A stretch of 64,000 nt of DNA, from positions 868,001-932,000 of the forward strand of contig JACSVZ010000038.1 in assembly GCA_014706295.1 (NCBI GenBank), read 5' to 3'. Position 1 is the stretch's first letter, and each line of letters opens with the position of its first letter. The notes beneath the pieces are model-generated. The model did not search any database and was not told the origin of the DNA. It saw only the letters and a list, made by a program, of their open reading frames with translations. Shown here piece after piece: positions 1-12,422 of the stretch. This stretch comes from Lycocorax pyrrhopterus obiensis (lineage: Eukaryota; Chordata; Aves; Passeriformes; Paradisaeidae). The translations under genes were made by a program, and so were the position numbers.

Positions 1-300
1 CGCTCCGGGGGAGGGTCCGGGTCGGGTTCCGCCGCCCCACGGCCCCGGCTGCAGCTGCGGCGCTCGGACGGCAGAGGGCGACCGAGCGCCGCTCCGGGAC
101 CCGCCCGCGCCCCCCGGGACCCGCGCCCGGAGCCGCCGGACCCACCCGGGGCTCGCCGCGTTCCGCCCGCGATACCCCCGGGCTGGGCCGGGCCCGGGCG
201 GCACCGCCCGGCAGCCTCGGGCCCGCGAGGGGCAAAGTCCTGCGGCGGCCGCGCTGCTGCCGTGAGGCGCTTCCCCCTGCGAGCTCCAGCGCGGGGGGTC
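1..300. promoter_or_regulatory. CpG-rich segment at window edge
   Basis: The first 300 bases are extremely G+C rich and dense in CpG, as in a vertebrate CpG-island promoter or first exon. I see no recognisable protein in either direction. It may be the 5' end of a gene lying to the left, or the outer part of the PLPP2 upstream region. From about 300 to 1190 the composition falls to ordinary intergenic sequence with no gene I can support. Confidence 0.4.
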
Positions 301-1194
301 CGTGCCGTGTCCTCGGAGCCTCACACTGACACATCTGTGTCCCCACGGTGGCCCAGCCAGGAGCGCTCCCACGCCCAGGACTGCTGGGGGCTGTGATGAG
401 GAGGGGGGATTTATCAGCGGTGAGAGAGATCGTGTTAATCTTCGTATCTCCTCCAGGACACAACCTGGGCATCCCCCCCAGCTCTCCTGCCTCGAGCCTG
501 TCATCTGTTTGGTTGGGGTCTCTGCAGGCAGCATGGGTGGGGCAAATCCTGCCCCAGCGGTGTGCCAGGGCCCCCATGGCACTGGAGGGCAGGAAGAAGC
601 TGCACTGGGGCACATCAGGGCAGGGGAAAGCTGGCCCGTGGGTCTGTTCCTCCCTCTCCTGAAACTCCAGGGCAGCCCGAGAGCGTTTCCAGCTCTCTCG
701 GCTTCCCACAAACAGCCTTGACATTCTCCACAGGTCACTCGCGCTGCACTTCAACCACCCGCAGTTATCAGCCATGGGTGCTTTCTCTATTATTTGTTTC
801 CTTCCCCAGATATCCGGCATGGCGCAAACCGCCGAGATGCGACTGTCCCTGCTCCCACCAGGGAACTGCTGTGGGACCTGTGCTCCAGCCTTTGCTCCTG
901 TCCCCATTCTGGGTTTCAGCATGTCCCCAAACCCAGCGGGAAGCACCGGGAGCCTGTTCTGCTCCCAGGACGTCTGAGGCTCAGGAAATACAGCCCAATG
1001 TCTCAGCGGGTAAATCAGCTCCTGTCTCACCCTGTGTGTTCACACCAGTGTCTGCTGCGTCCACAGGATCCTGGGCGTCCCTCCTTCCCCTCAACAACGC
1101 ATCTCACCACAGAGACAGCCCCACCACTGCTCTGCACAAGCCCCCACCAGAGCAGCCAGCACGTTTCAGGGACTGAATTTTCCTTTTCCCCCCT

Positions 1195-1632
1195 TTTTTT
1201 TTCTTCGGGACGTAGTCCGGAGATCCGAGTGGGACTCAGGCGGCTCCCGAAGTGGCCTCGCTCCCTTTCTTCTCCCCCTTCCCCTTGGCGCAGCGACGGG
1301 AGGGAGCCGAGCCGAGGCGGGGAGAGCGGCCAGGCGGGGTGGGCATCGGGAGGCTCGGGAGGGCCGGAGCCGAGGACGCCGGAGCGGGGCCCGAGGAAGC
1401 GGCGGTAGGCGAGTGGGGTCTGGGTCCAGAGAAGTCCCTGCCCCGCCGCGCCCCACACCTGCCCCGGCCCTGCCGCCCCCGCCCCGCTCCGCTCCGGCCC
1501 GGCCCTGGGCGGGGGCACCGGCTGCCGCTCCGCCCCGCCCCGCCCGCCCGGACTTTACCTCCCGGCCGGGCCCGCGCCGTTCCGGGCCATGTGAGCCGCG
1601 GGGCCGGGCCGCGGGGCCGCACCGGCTGCGGG
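1195..1632 (+). promoter_or_regulatory. PLPP2 CpG-island promoter and 5' UTR
   Basis: A poly-T tract near 1192-1202 is followed by strongly CpG-rich sequence containing several GC boxes (CCCGCCC and GGGCGGGG types, for example around 1479-1550). The block leads directly into the PLPP2 start codon at 1633. No TATA box is evident. The exact transcription start cannot be placed from sequence alone. Confidence 0.55.
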
Positions 1633-4600
1633 ATGGAGCGCAGGAAGGTCTTCGTGGCGCTCGACGTGCTCTGCCTGGCGGTCGGTGAGGGCTCGGTACC
1701 GGCGCCCCCGCCGTGGGCGGCTCCGGAGCGTCTCCGCGTCCCGCCGGTGCCCCCGGTGGGGCCGCGCCCTGGGCTGGGGCCAGGTCCGCGGGAGCTACCG
1801 TGGGTCCGCGATCCCGCCGCGCGTCTGCCCGCCGGTGCCGGTGGCCGGTGCCGCCGGGCCGGGGGCAGCGTGGGAGGCACCTGCCCGGCCGCTGTCCCGG
1901 GGCTCCGGGCCTCCGCCGAGAGCCACCGGCGGCGCGGGCGGGGGCGGGCGGCCGCAGGCTCCTGCCCCAGCCCTACTGGGCTCCGTCGGGTGTCCCGGTT
2001 CCCGGGGCCATTCCCTTTTCCGGGAACGGTCCCTCGGAGGGGCGGGGGCCATGTCCGTCCCGGGCCGGGACGCTGCGGGAGGGTCCCTCGGCTCGGGCGG
2101 CACCGGGACGCTTCCCCCGCCGCCGCCGCCCTGGCCGCCTGCCCGCCGCCGAGCCCGGCGCTCCGCGGGCGGACAGAGCGGGGCCGGGGGCTCCGCAGCT
2201 CCGAGCGAGTGGGTTCGGGGCACCCCTTCTAGGACCCCCTCGCCCCCCCCGGTGCGAGTAAATGTTTCTAAAACTGCCGCAAGGAAGTAACGAATTAAGA
2301 CGGACTAAAAATAAAGGCCCCGATCGGGATCGCGGCTGGAGCTTCCCTGGCTGCGGGGCGGGGGCCGTGTCCCGGTGCAGCTCAGAGCGCGTTTCCCTCC
2401 TGTGGGCCGGTGCTTTATATTTTTAGGGGAGCTTTTTTTGGAGGATGAAATTATCCAGAAAGAAAATTGGTGTCTAATTTGAGCTGAAAATGGACGTCTG
2501 AGGTGTGCGGGGAGGAGGCGGAGGGACTGGGGCCGGTTCCCTGCCCCCGGCAGCGCGGCGGGGGTGGCGGGGCAGCCCCCGGTGCTTCATCGCTGCGCTC
2601 CCCTCCGCTCGCTCGGTGAGCGAAGGAGGCGGCGGGACCCCCGGGCTGGGGAGGCGGGGACGGGCGGGGACAAAGGTGCGGGCTCCCGGGAGACGGAGGA
2701 ACAAGGGGAGGCGGAAACCGCCGGGAAAGGCGGAACTGGGAGAGGAGCCCAGGCTAAGGTGGCCTCCGGGTATGGGGGGGCCGCTTCCCTGGGGAGCGTC
2801 CTGGGACTCGTTCGTGGCTGTTCCTGAGCAGGGATGGAGCAGGGGCAGGGGGCCCCATGCCAGCTGGGGGCTGGCACGGCTGCTGTGCGGCACAGAGACC
2901 CCAAACCCCTCTGGATCTCGGGGACGGTTCCATCCCGGGTGAGCTCACAGCATCTCCCAGCACTGGCTCTCCTGGAGCTGCTGTGAGGGTTCTGCTGGCA
3001 CCATCTGGGGGCCCTTCCCTGCCCTAAAACAGGTTTGCAAGATGCCTGTGCTCGTTAATTTTATGAGCTCTGTCTTCCTAGGCCAAAAGACTGGGCAGTG
3101 TGAGGAGAGGGCACAAGACTGGGCCCTGCCACTGTTGTGCCTGGAGAGGAGTGGGGCAGCCGTAGGGGCTCCGTGGGTGCCCGTTTGTGGCCGTTTCATG
3201 TGGTATCTGGGTGCTGCAGGCATCTGTGAGCTCTGATAGGGCCCTATCGCTGTCAGGGCAGTGCACTGGTGGGTTCAAGTCCTCCTGCCCTGGGTACAGG
3301 TGGCTCAGGACTTCATCACTGGAGGGGATCCCTCCCTGGCATCGGGGAGCAGAGGCTTAGGGACGAGAGATGGGGACACGGTGTGATGCTGTGTGCAGGT
3401 GTGGAGCCTGCTGGCTGCTGTCCCCAGTCCTCATCTCTCTCTGCCTCGCAGCGTCTCTGCCCTTCATCATCCTGACTCTGGTGAACTCCCCCTACAAGCG
3501 AGGCTTCTACTGCAACGATGACTCCATCCGCTACCCCTACAAGGCAGACACCATCACCCACGGCCTCATGGCTGGGGTCACCATCAGCTGCACTGTTATC
3601 ATTGTAAGGAACTGCCACCCCCTTTCCTCCAGGGCAGGGTCATGCTGACATGTTGTATCTGGAAGCTGGGGCCCAGCACAGCCACCTCCAGAGCCCTGGA
3701 AGGGCAACAACACCCTCAGCTTGAGCCCTGCTCTGCTTAGGGTCAGGAGCTCCAACTGGACTGGCGAGACCCACATCCCACTGGGCTGGTTCACTGCAGG
3801 GAGGGGGAGAGGGCCCGTGAGCTCCTGTGGCAGGCAGATGCCAGGAGCTCCTCTGCCACAGAGCCAGAGCATCCTGCACCCCTGGGGAGCTGCTCAGTAG
3901 CCCCTGACCCTCAGCTTTTCCCCCCTGGTCTCTGCAGATCTCATCAGGAGAGGCATACCTGGTCTACACTGAGCGCCTCTACTCCAAGTCAGAGTTCAAC
4001 AATTACCTGGCTGCCCTCTACAAGGTGGTTGGGACCTTTCTCTTCGGGGGGGCCATCAGCCAGTCCCTGACCGACCTGGCCAAATACATGATCGGCCGTC
4101 TCCGGCCAAACTTCCTGGCTGTCTGCAATCCTGACTGGTCCAAGGTGAACTGCTCCATTTATGTGCAGCTGGAGAATGTCTGCCAGGGAGAGAGCAGGAA
4201 CATCACCGAGTCCAGGTGAGCTGTGGTGCCACAGGATGTGCCTCTCCCACCTGCCCAGCAGTGCTGGGCTCACAGTGGCGGCCCCAGATGAGTATTGATG
4301 CTCTCCTGTTGCAGGGCAGAGCTTGTGGTGTGGGTAGGGGTCTTGTGGGGACCAGCTGGGGGCTCGCTCGTGGCCTGACCCATCCCTTTTGCCACACAGA
4401 CTGTCCTTCTACTCGGGACACTCTTCCTTTGGGATGTACTGCATGATGTTCCTGGCGGTAAGTGCCATGCCACAGGAAGCCCCCGCAGGTCCCAAGCCCC
4501 CCATCACTGAGCTGGCTGGTGACCCCTGCCCTGGGTGATTTCTCCCTTCTTTGCTGCCCAGCTCTACGTGCAGGCCCGTCTGGTGGGGAAGTGGGCCCGG

Positions 4601-4971
4601 TTGCTGCGTCCCACCATCCAGTTCTTCCTCATCGCCTTCGCCATCTACGTGGGCTACACCAGGGTGTCCGACTACAAGCACCACTGGAGTGACGTGCTGG
4701 TGGGGCTGCTGCAGGGGGCTCTCATTGCCGTCCTCATTGTGAGTGTCCCCTGTGCAGCCTGGTGCTCGGCTGGGCTCCTGCTTGGCCTGACGGAAGGGTC
4801 CCCAAACCCTCTTTCCCATTGCTCTTTTTCCAGGTCCACTACGTCTCTGACTTCTTCAAGCACCGTCCCCCGCGGCAGTGTGAGGAGAAGGACCCGGAGC
4901 GCAAGCCCAGCCTGCCCCTCACCCTGAGCGACCCCGACCACAATCACTACAGCTACCGGGGTGCCCCGTGA
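1633..4971 (+). CDS. PLPP2: phospholipid phosphatase 2 (LPP2)
   Basis: Six coding exons with consistent phases: 1633-1684, 3452-3603, 3938-4215, 4400-4457, 4562-4738 and 4834-4971, giving about 284 aa (human protein 288). PLPP2 is an integral membrane ectophosphatase that dephosphorylates lipid phosphates such as phosphatidic acid, lysophosphatidate and sphingosine-1-phosphate. All three phosphatase motifs are visible: C1 as KYMIGRLRP in exon 3, C2 as YSGHSS in exon 4, and C3 in exon 5 within [12 protein letters not shown] (R, H and D). Exon 3 has two N-glycosylation sequons (NCS and NIT) in the expected luminal loop, and the hydrophobic segments fit six membrane passes. The start follows a purine-rich context in the CpG island and gives the family N-terminus. 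The C-terminal tail with DHNHYSY matches LPP2 rather than LPP1 or LPP3. No frame damage is seen. Confidence 0.95.
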
Positions 4972-5765
4972 ACCCGGATTGCAGGCCTGCCCCGTGCCGT
5001 GCTCCTGGCTCTGGGGACAGGGACACTGGCTCTGTATTAACCGTTGGCTCCACGGCTCTGGTGCCTCTCTGGCTGTCACAAGTGGGACAGCCTTGCCTGT
5101 TCCCACTCCTACAGTGCCACGGCACCTGGCTCCCCGTGCCCGTGGTGCTGCCGTGCTTACCAGTACCTGGTGATGCCAGCGCCCTGCCCGTGGGAAGGGG
5201 ATGTCCTCACCCCCTGTGCATCTGTGTCACGCCCCAAGGCTGCTGTCCCAGCCCTCTCTGTGGAGGAAGGGAGGGAGGGGAGGGTGGCACATGGGGGTAG
5301 ATTTATTGGGCTGGCAAAGCACGCTGAGCGAAGAGCAAACTCCTTGGGAAGTCTGAGGTTGCCTGGGCTGAGTGTGTGTTGTCCCTGTCAAATTATCCAG
5401 CCTTACAAGTACAAATCCTCACAGGCGCAGAGGGAGGAGGACAGCTGCTGGGCTAGCTATACTTTTTTGGAAAGGATTAAAGCAATCCAGAGCTCTTCTC
5501 TGCTCCATTGATTACCTTTAAGAGGAGTCCTGCCTGCCAGCAGCTGCTGTGAGCAAAGGGTGCCTGGGCAGGCTTTTCTCTGGCGGTGCCCAGTTCTGCA
5601 GTGCTGGGAGCCAGAGCTGTTTGCCTCACGCCTGGCTTGGGCAAGGGGATGCTCCAGTGTTTGTCCCTCCTGCAGCTTCAGCTGATGCTTTAGGGTGTGG
5701 GGGGGGGGGCTAGGGAGACATTTACTGTGGTAAAGGAAAATAAATGGGGATGTGGAGCTGTCCAA
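4972..5765 (+). other. PLPP2: PLPP2 3' UTR with polyadenylation signal
   Basis: Noncoding sequence after the TGA stop. A canonical AATAAA lies at 5739-5744, so cleavage is expected about 15-25 bases later. A G-rich tract at 5699-5710 precedes the signal. The end point is inferred from this hexamer only. Confidence 0.6.
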
Positions 5766-8370
5766 ATGTCCTGGGAAGGTGGGGGGAATTGGTACAGAGC
5801 AGTCCCATCACTGACAGGCGGCTGCTTCCAGCACTGGAGTGCTGTGGGTCTCTTTTTAAAACACATGCATTTTCATTATGATGTTGTTTTTAAATTAGAT
5901 CATCCTTAAAGAATGTCTGTGTCAGGCCTGTTCTCTTATTTCTTGGATGCTCCTGGCCTTGGAGTGGATGGGCTTAAGTGTTTGGGGTTTCCTTTTCCCA
6001 GGGAAAGGTGTCTGAAGCCCCTCATCAGCTGTAGGCAGGGGCTGTCAGGGCTGCTAAGCCGTTCTCCCAGTTGCACTGGGAAAGCTGGGCATGCCCAGGG
6101 CTGCTGGGAGCAGCAGCATCCTTGAGCCAGGGGCTCCTTGCCTGTGAGTCCTGTGAGGTGTCGCATTGACAGGGGTCAGGCCAGGCAGCCCTTTGAGCTG
6201 AAGAAGAGACGTGGCCGGCGTGGGGCTCTAAGACCCATCCCAGCCAGGTCCATCCCGGTACTGCCTTTGCCCTGATCCAGGAGCCTCCTGCACTCCCCAG
6301 CATCACAGCCCTGCTCTGCGAGGGAGGAGGGAAGGCAGGGAGAGGCTCTTGGAAAAAGTGACGCTTTGTGCCTGCAGCTCCCTTGGCTGCTCCGGCAGCG
6401 GGAGCAGAGGGAAGGCAGGGAGCTGAGAGCCTTGGAGCAGCTGACCCGCGTCCCTCTGCTACCCAAGGACTGTGGTGGGGACAGGTGACAGGGCCAGGCT
6501 GGGCAGCCTGGGGGCACAGGGCCTTCTGACTGCTGGGAAGAAATGAGGGACACCTTGGGGGCAGCACCCTGGAAACCTGAGGGTCTCCCCAGTCTCTTTG
6601 GGGGTGGGATGGCCAGTCCTGGGGTCAGCTCTTGACCACGCTCAGTGAGTGCATCTCCTCTGTCCTGCTGGGAACAGCAGGAAGCCCCAGGCTGGCTGCA
6701 TGGTGTTGATGTGCTTGTGCAGTGTGGGTGACTCCAGTCTAGACAAGCCCTGATCAAAAACAACCTCCCTGTGTGGAGGGAACTCCCTTTCCCTGACACT
6801 ACTTTTCTGTTTTCCTTCGAGAGCCTTCTTCCCACAAGTACTTCCCCACTCCCTCAGCAGGGTCCTTCCCCCATCCCAGCCCTCCAGGCTGGTTGTTTTA
6901 ATATCTGTTGGCGTAAAACAAAGCTGGAGGAAGTGCCAGGGCAGGGCAGCTCTGCCGCAGGGTTTGCAAACAAAGCTCTGCAAAGTCTCAGCGGCTCCTG
7001 GAGTCGGGCAGTGAGACTCAGCCCAGGTTTGGGAGCTGCTTGCTTGATTTTCCTTTGGCCTGCTGCGGTGCCCAGCAACTGCCCCAGTTCCTGGCACTGC
7101 CTCGACAGCTCCTCTGCGTAGCCAGGAACGTGCCTGCTCCCTTCCCTTGAGATCTGATTTCTCCCCTTGGATGCATCTCTGGAAAAACCAGCTGGGCCAC
7201 AATGCTGCAGTGTGCGGCTCCGAAGGGCAGGGCCAGCTGCTGCGTGTTGGGAGCTTGGCTGCTCCATCCCCCGGCTCACAGCTGTGCCCCGCTGCGGGAT
7301 GGGCTGAGACCTGACCAAACTCGTGGCATGCCAAGCCACATGTAAGCTGCAGGCGCTCCTGAGCTGTGTCCAGGCACGGCAGCCTGCTCCAGGTGTGCTC
7401 CCTGGCCCATCTCTGGAGGGAAAGGGATACTGGCAGGGGGCTGCCTGTGCTGGCTCCTCAGCCCCCATGGGTGCCAGCAGGGCACCTGGGGAAGGCAAAG
7501 CTGTGAAGTTTGTCCCTTGTCTGCTGTGAAGTTTGGGATCCATCCTAGGCCTGGTCATGGCTTAATGCCACAGCACCCTGACAGTGCTGCTCTGGGCTGG
7601 TCCCCATTGCCTTGAGGTCGGAGAAGCTGGGCTGGGCTTCTGAGAGGCTGGTACTGCTCCTGGGAGCTGAAGAGAGGGGAAGCAGGGTCCGGGGGTGGGG
7701 TGAAGCCTGTGTGCCTCTTTCTCTGTTTAAGGCTTGGGCTTGTACCTGGCCCCATGGGTCAGAGCTGGTAAGAGCTCTGTCCATCCTGTTTGGTGAGTCC
7801 CAGGAAGCCCCTCCAGTGTTCGGGGTGAGCTGTGGCTCCGGGCAGTGTGACGACTTGTGACTGGAGTGTCCACCCCTTTAAGTGGGTGACTCAGGAGCTG
7901 GGGATCCAGTCCTGGTTATGCTGGGGCAGATTGAGCTGCGGGTTGAAGCCAAGCAGCGTTTGCCTGCGAGGCATGGCTGGGACCTGATGAGAGCCGTCCT
8001 GTTCCCCAGCGTCAGCAGCTCCACGCACCAAGCCCTCTGCCAACACGCCTCCTTTCCAAAATAAGCTGCTTCTGGCAGCACACAGCCAGGATCTGGCTTC
8101 CAGCCCTGCTCTAGAGGGGGCCCGGAGCTGCCTCCCCCAACCTGAGCCTCCTGGCTGCTTCCCACCGTGCCACGCAGCATCCTCCCTCCCTTCTCCCTGG
8201 CACCTGGGACTCGTGCCGGTTCCACGGGCTTCGATTGCCCTGGCCTCATCCCCGAGTTTCTCCCCGCTCTTGGCTTCTCTCCCCGGCTGAGCGGGGCAAG
8301 AGGCGGGCGAAGGGGCTGAGCTCCTCTGTGCCTGCAGCAGCTTCCAGGAGCGGGCAGCGGCCCTGCCAGG
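5766..8370. other. intergenic, no gene recognised
   Basis: Moderately GC-rich sequence with many short open frames on both strands. None has family motifs or a convincing exon/intron structure, and I see no RNA gene or clear transposon. A short AT-rich patch near 5855-5910 follows the PLPP2 polyadenylation signal. Confidence 0.5.
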
Positions 8371-8379
8371 AAGGATGTT

Positions 8380-8960
8380 ACTCATCCCCTAAACATCCCC
8401 TTCCCTGGCCGGCAGCCACGGGAGATGCTGCGGCCAGATGCGCCCGCTGCTCAGGAGCCTGAGGTGGCCCCGGCTCGGGGATGTTCTGGGGGACGCCGAT
8501 GCCATCGCACCCTCGGGTGGGATGTCGGCAGCCCCTGCCCGACCGCAGCCCACGCCGCGTGGGCCTCTCCCCCTCAGCGTGGCGTGGTCGGGGAAGTGGT
8601 GGGTGCCGGACCAGGACCCGCGGAGGTGGCTGCGCTGGCCCCTGGGGGTTAAGGGGGCCCGGCGCGGCGGGGACCGCGGGGACGGTGTCCAGGCTGGGGT
8701 CTCCGAGCGGCATCGGCCCCGGGGGCACCGGCCGGGAGCGGGCACTGTCCCGTCCCGCCGGGGCGGCAGGGGGCAGCAGGAGCCCTGCGGAGCCGCCGAG
8801 CGGAGCCCCGGAGCCCCGGCCGGAGAGCCCCGGGTGCCGGCAGCGCCACCGCCCAAGCTCCGGTGTCGCCCGCGCTGCCCGGCCCGGCCCGTCCTGCCGA
8901 GACACTGCGTGGAGCCAGATGCTCCCTCCAGCCTCTCTTCTCCTTCTCCTCCTCCTCTGA
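8380..8960. promoter_or_regulatory. orphan CpG island
   Basis: A compact block with very high G+C and frequent CpG, flanked by ordinary sequence. It resembles the PLPP2, TLE and GNA11 promoter islands, but no recognisable coding exon follows on either strand. Open frames through it are arginine, proline and glycine rich, as expected of random GC-rich DNA. It could be the promoter of a noncoding transcript or a distal regulatory island. Confidence 0.4.
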
Positions 8961-11900
8961 TCCCACCAGCGCTGCCTCCCCCACTCCCTTTAATGGACGT
9001 TTCCGCTGAAATGTGCCCGGTTCCACGGATTTCTTTGATCTCACTAAGGGAAGAAGGGGGCTATAGAAGAAATTAAATCGGCTCAGAAAGAGGAAAGGCG
9101 AAGGGGAAAGCACTCTCGGGGGAGGTTGTTAAAGGTCGCCTCTTTCTCATCAGAGCACCAGGCAAGAACCTGTTCTCGCTGGTGCCTGTCCCGGGTCACC
9201 TGCGCTTGGCGCTGGCCGGGGATACCCCTGGGCCGAGCAGGCGCTGGGGTGGCACCGCTGGAGCTGTCCCCGCCGCTCAGGAGCCCCGGCCCCGCTCGAG
9301 CCGCGCTGGCATGCGGGGAGCTGACAGCCGAGCCCGGGGAAGCAGCCAGAGGGTACGAGCAGCAGTTTGTTTTCTGCCGCTTGCCAGGGTCCGCGCAGAG
9401 CTGCAGCGCTGCCAGGGACGTGCTCTCGGGAAGCACTTGGCTGCTGAGCCCCGGCCCTGCGGGGTGGCTGGCTCTTCCCCACCGGCCCTGGCTCCTGCTC
9501 GGGGCAGGTCTGACCCGTGGCTGCGGGTGAGGGGGATGCTCCTGGGTCCTTTCCTGCCGCGCTCCTGCCATGGCATTTCTACGGAACCAGAGCTACTCTG
9601 CCAGGCCTCCCGTGGCTGCAGGTCCCTCTCGGTCACGGCAGGGATCGCCCTGCTGTCCCTGCCGCTGGGAGCTGCTGTCTGAGCACTGGCTGTCGGACAC
9701 CCAACGCGGTGTGAGCCGGGTCGTGCCCTGCCAAACCTGCGCCTCTCCCCGGCCCACTCTGCCCGTGCCGGGATACACAGCGTGAGCAGCCGTGGTGCTG
9801 GATGGCGTTGCCAGAGCCCCGGTACCAGGGATGGGATAGAGGGACTGCCAGCAAGGACAGGAGAGATGGCAGTGACAGGACTTTCCTTATCAGTGCTGGA
9901 ATGGCGTTTGCCTACCCCTGCCAACATCGTGGTGATCCTGCAGGCAGGGGGGGCAGCCCAGCCTGTCCCTAGTCCCATATTCCGAATGCCTGAGGCCTCC
10001 CCGAGCACTGCACAGTGTGTGGGGGCTGCTGCAGGGGGGCTGTCCCTGGGGCAGAAGGGACGAGCAGGGTCCTGCCAGGGCCCTTGCTGGGGTCCCTGTT
10101 CTCTTCTGCTCCCTTGGCCTCTCCACTCAGCCAGGACCTCATGTGTGTCTTGGCCCCCTCAGCCCCATGGTGTAATGCTGGGAAGCAGAAGGGCAGGGGG
10201 GACGGGGTTCCCAGGCTGGGGAGGGAGGTTTAGGAGCAGAGATGGTGCCTCAGTCCAGCTCTAAACTGCTTTTTTTTTTTTCTATTTTAATATTTTGCCT
10301 TAACATGACCTTGGCCAAATTATTTCCCCTCTGTTTGAGATTTATGGGCCTCTTCCAGAAATGATCTGTTCTGTCTACGAAAATAGACATCGTGCTGTTA
10401 TTACATTTTAAAATATAATAAGGGTTGGGAGACCGCTCTTCTGCTGCTCTCCCCACCAGCCCCCCTCTCTCTACAGAGCGCAAACCCCACTGGTTGCTGG
10501 TGTGGGGCCAAGAGTGGTGCAGTGAGAACGGGGGCATCCCCAGCTCCAGAGAGGGGGAGTCTCTCTCCCTGTCTGCCCTCAGCAGAGCTGGAGTAACTCC
10601 ATCAGAGCTGGAGATCTCACATCTGAGATCGCAGCTGCTCTCAGAAAATGCCGGGACTGCCAGGGAACAGACTGGGCAAAATGGGGCTAAACGAGCTGGG
10701 CTTCCCACAGGGGGACTAAGGGCTGTCCCTGACTCAGTAAAGGTAGCAGAACCTGGCTCGAAGCTGGAAAATCCTGCTCCCAGCCCGAGGGGCCAGCATA
10801 GCCCATCATCCCCGGGACTGCTGAGTCCTTTGGGCAGGCGCAGGGTGGCCCTTGCAGAGTCCTGCTCTATTTCAGTGGGTTTGTTGAGGTTATGATTGTT
10901 ATTGTTCTTTTCTTCCACGGGCTGGAGGCAAGTTGCCATCACTCAGGAGGGGCTCTGGTTCTCCCGATCCTACCCTGCCAGCTCTGCTGGCAACCGGCGT
11001 CAGTGGCCGGCCACGGTCTGTCCCGTGAGCCGACCCATCGCTGCCTTTGGACGGCGACAGGACCACGAGGATGGAGCTGTGGTGAGGAGCAAAGGGCTGC
11101 TGGCCTGTTCGTGGATTAAGGTTAAAGAGGGGGAGAGGCAGACAGACTCCTCACAGCTGCTGCTCCTCAAATGTTTTATTTCCTGCTCAGTGTAAGCCTG
11201 GATTGACCCGCAGCAGCAGAAAATGTCGAGCAACCACCGATCTCCCTGAAAGGAGTAAAAGCACCAGAAAATCCACGAGAAAACCCAAGTGGGTTGCGTC
11301 CACCTCGGCCTTTCCCGTGGAAACACGGGGAGCTCCGGGAGGACGGTGACAGCGCTGGTGGGGATGCTGTTGTAGGGCTGCTGGGATGGGGACATGGGGG
11401 TCCCTTTCCCAGTCCAAGTCTCTGCCCATCCCAAGGGACGTGGGGTGACAGCAGGGACCTGGTGGACAGTCCCCCCTTTCCGGGGGCTGAAAAACAGGGC
11501 TGGCCCAGGAGACTTTCCCAGGAGCTGTTCCCAGGCCACGGCCAGAGCTGCCGGGCAGAGGGCTGCTGCCGCTCCCCGCCATCACACGGTGCAGGGAATT
11601 CCCGGTGAGGCGGGACCTGCAGCCCGGGGAGGGATGTGTGGGTGGTGTCGGGTTCGTTTATTTTCTTAATTAAAAAAAAAAAACAAACCAAAAACAAAGC
11701 GGGGGGCGGAGGGACACGGAACGAGACACGACGACTTCTTGTGTTCACCAGCAAAAATCCCCGAAGCCGAGCCGCTCCTGCCCGGGGCGACGGGCTCAGC
11801 GGCTCCGGTGCAACCTCCCGGCTCCGTTTTGCGGGCAAAGCTGCGGTGCCGGAGGCGGCGGTTCTCTCCGCGGGGCTGGGAGGGGCCGTGCCGTGCCCGG

Positions 11901-11990
11901 GGATCCCGCGTGGGGCGGCGGGGGCGGCCCGTCCCCGGTTCCCTCTCGGTCCCCTCCGGTCCCCCGGCCCCGCACGGGTTAAACCACGGC
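8961..11990. other. intergenic sequence upstream of the + TLE gene
   Basis: I find no supported gene here. G+C remains raised to about 9.8 kb and then falls. A T-run sits at 10270-10281 and is followed by an ancient-repeat-like segment listed separately. An A-rich run at 11672-11695 lies just left of the CpG island that serves the + TLE gene. Confidence 0.45.
10300..10425 (+). repeat. possible ancient MIR-like SINE remnant
   Basis: The stretch containing TGACCTTGGCCAAATTATTT, then CCTCTGTTTGAG, then an AT-rich ATAATAAGG tail resembles the core of MIR elements in sense orientation. The match is partial and judged from memory of the consensus, so the boundaries are approximate. Confidence 0.35.
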
Positions 11991-11994
11991 GCCG

Positions 11995-12422
11995 CCCCCT
12001 CGTTCTCCGCTCGGCCTCCCTTGATTGACACCCCGCGCTCCGGCCGGGCCCGGGCTGGCCAATGGGGAGGCAGCTCCGCGCGCCCCACGTGGGGGCGGCC
12101 GCCCGCGCCGCGCTCCCATTGGCTGGCGGCAGGGGCGATTGCCCGCACGGGCCAGGCCCCACGTGGAGCTGGCGCTCGCGCTCGTTCATTGATCGCGCTC
12201 CGCAGAGCGGCGGCCGCGCGGGCGGGGCGGGGCGGGGCGGGGCGGGGCGGGGGCTCGGCCCGGCTCGGCTGCACTCGGCTGGACTCGGCTCGGCCCGGCC
12301 CAGCCCGGCTCGGCTCGGCCCGGCTCGGCTCGGCTCTACCGGGCTCGGCTCGGCCCGGCCCGGCCCGCCCCGCCGCAGGGGCGCGCGCCTGGGGCCGGGG
12401 CCGGGTCTGGGACCCGCAGCGC
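11995..12422 (+). promoter_or_regulatory. CpG-island promoter of the + TLE gene
   Basis: The region holds two CCAAT boxes in opposite orientation (CCAAT at 12059-12063, ATTGG at 12118-12122) and two perfect CACGTG E-boxes (12086-12091 and 12160-12165). GGGGC and CGGCT repeats follow. A good donor (GCG|GTGAGT) at about 12422/12423 and an acceptor (CTTCTCCAG) ending near 12790 suggest a noncoding first exon spliced to the exon holding the start codon. The transcription start is inferred to lie between about 12170 and 12300. Confidence 0.55.
12221..12365. repeat. GGGGC array followed by CGGCT-type array
   Basis: About six tandem GGGGC units (12221-12254) run into roughly 110 bases built from CGGCT, CGGCC and close variants, to about 12365. 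The G strand is the + strand in the first part. Such sequence can form G-quadruplex or i-motif structures and is prone to length change. It lies at the presumed transcription start of the + TLE gene. Confidence 0.75.
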
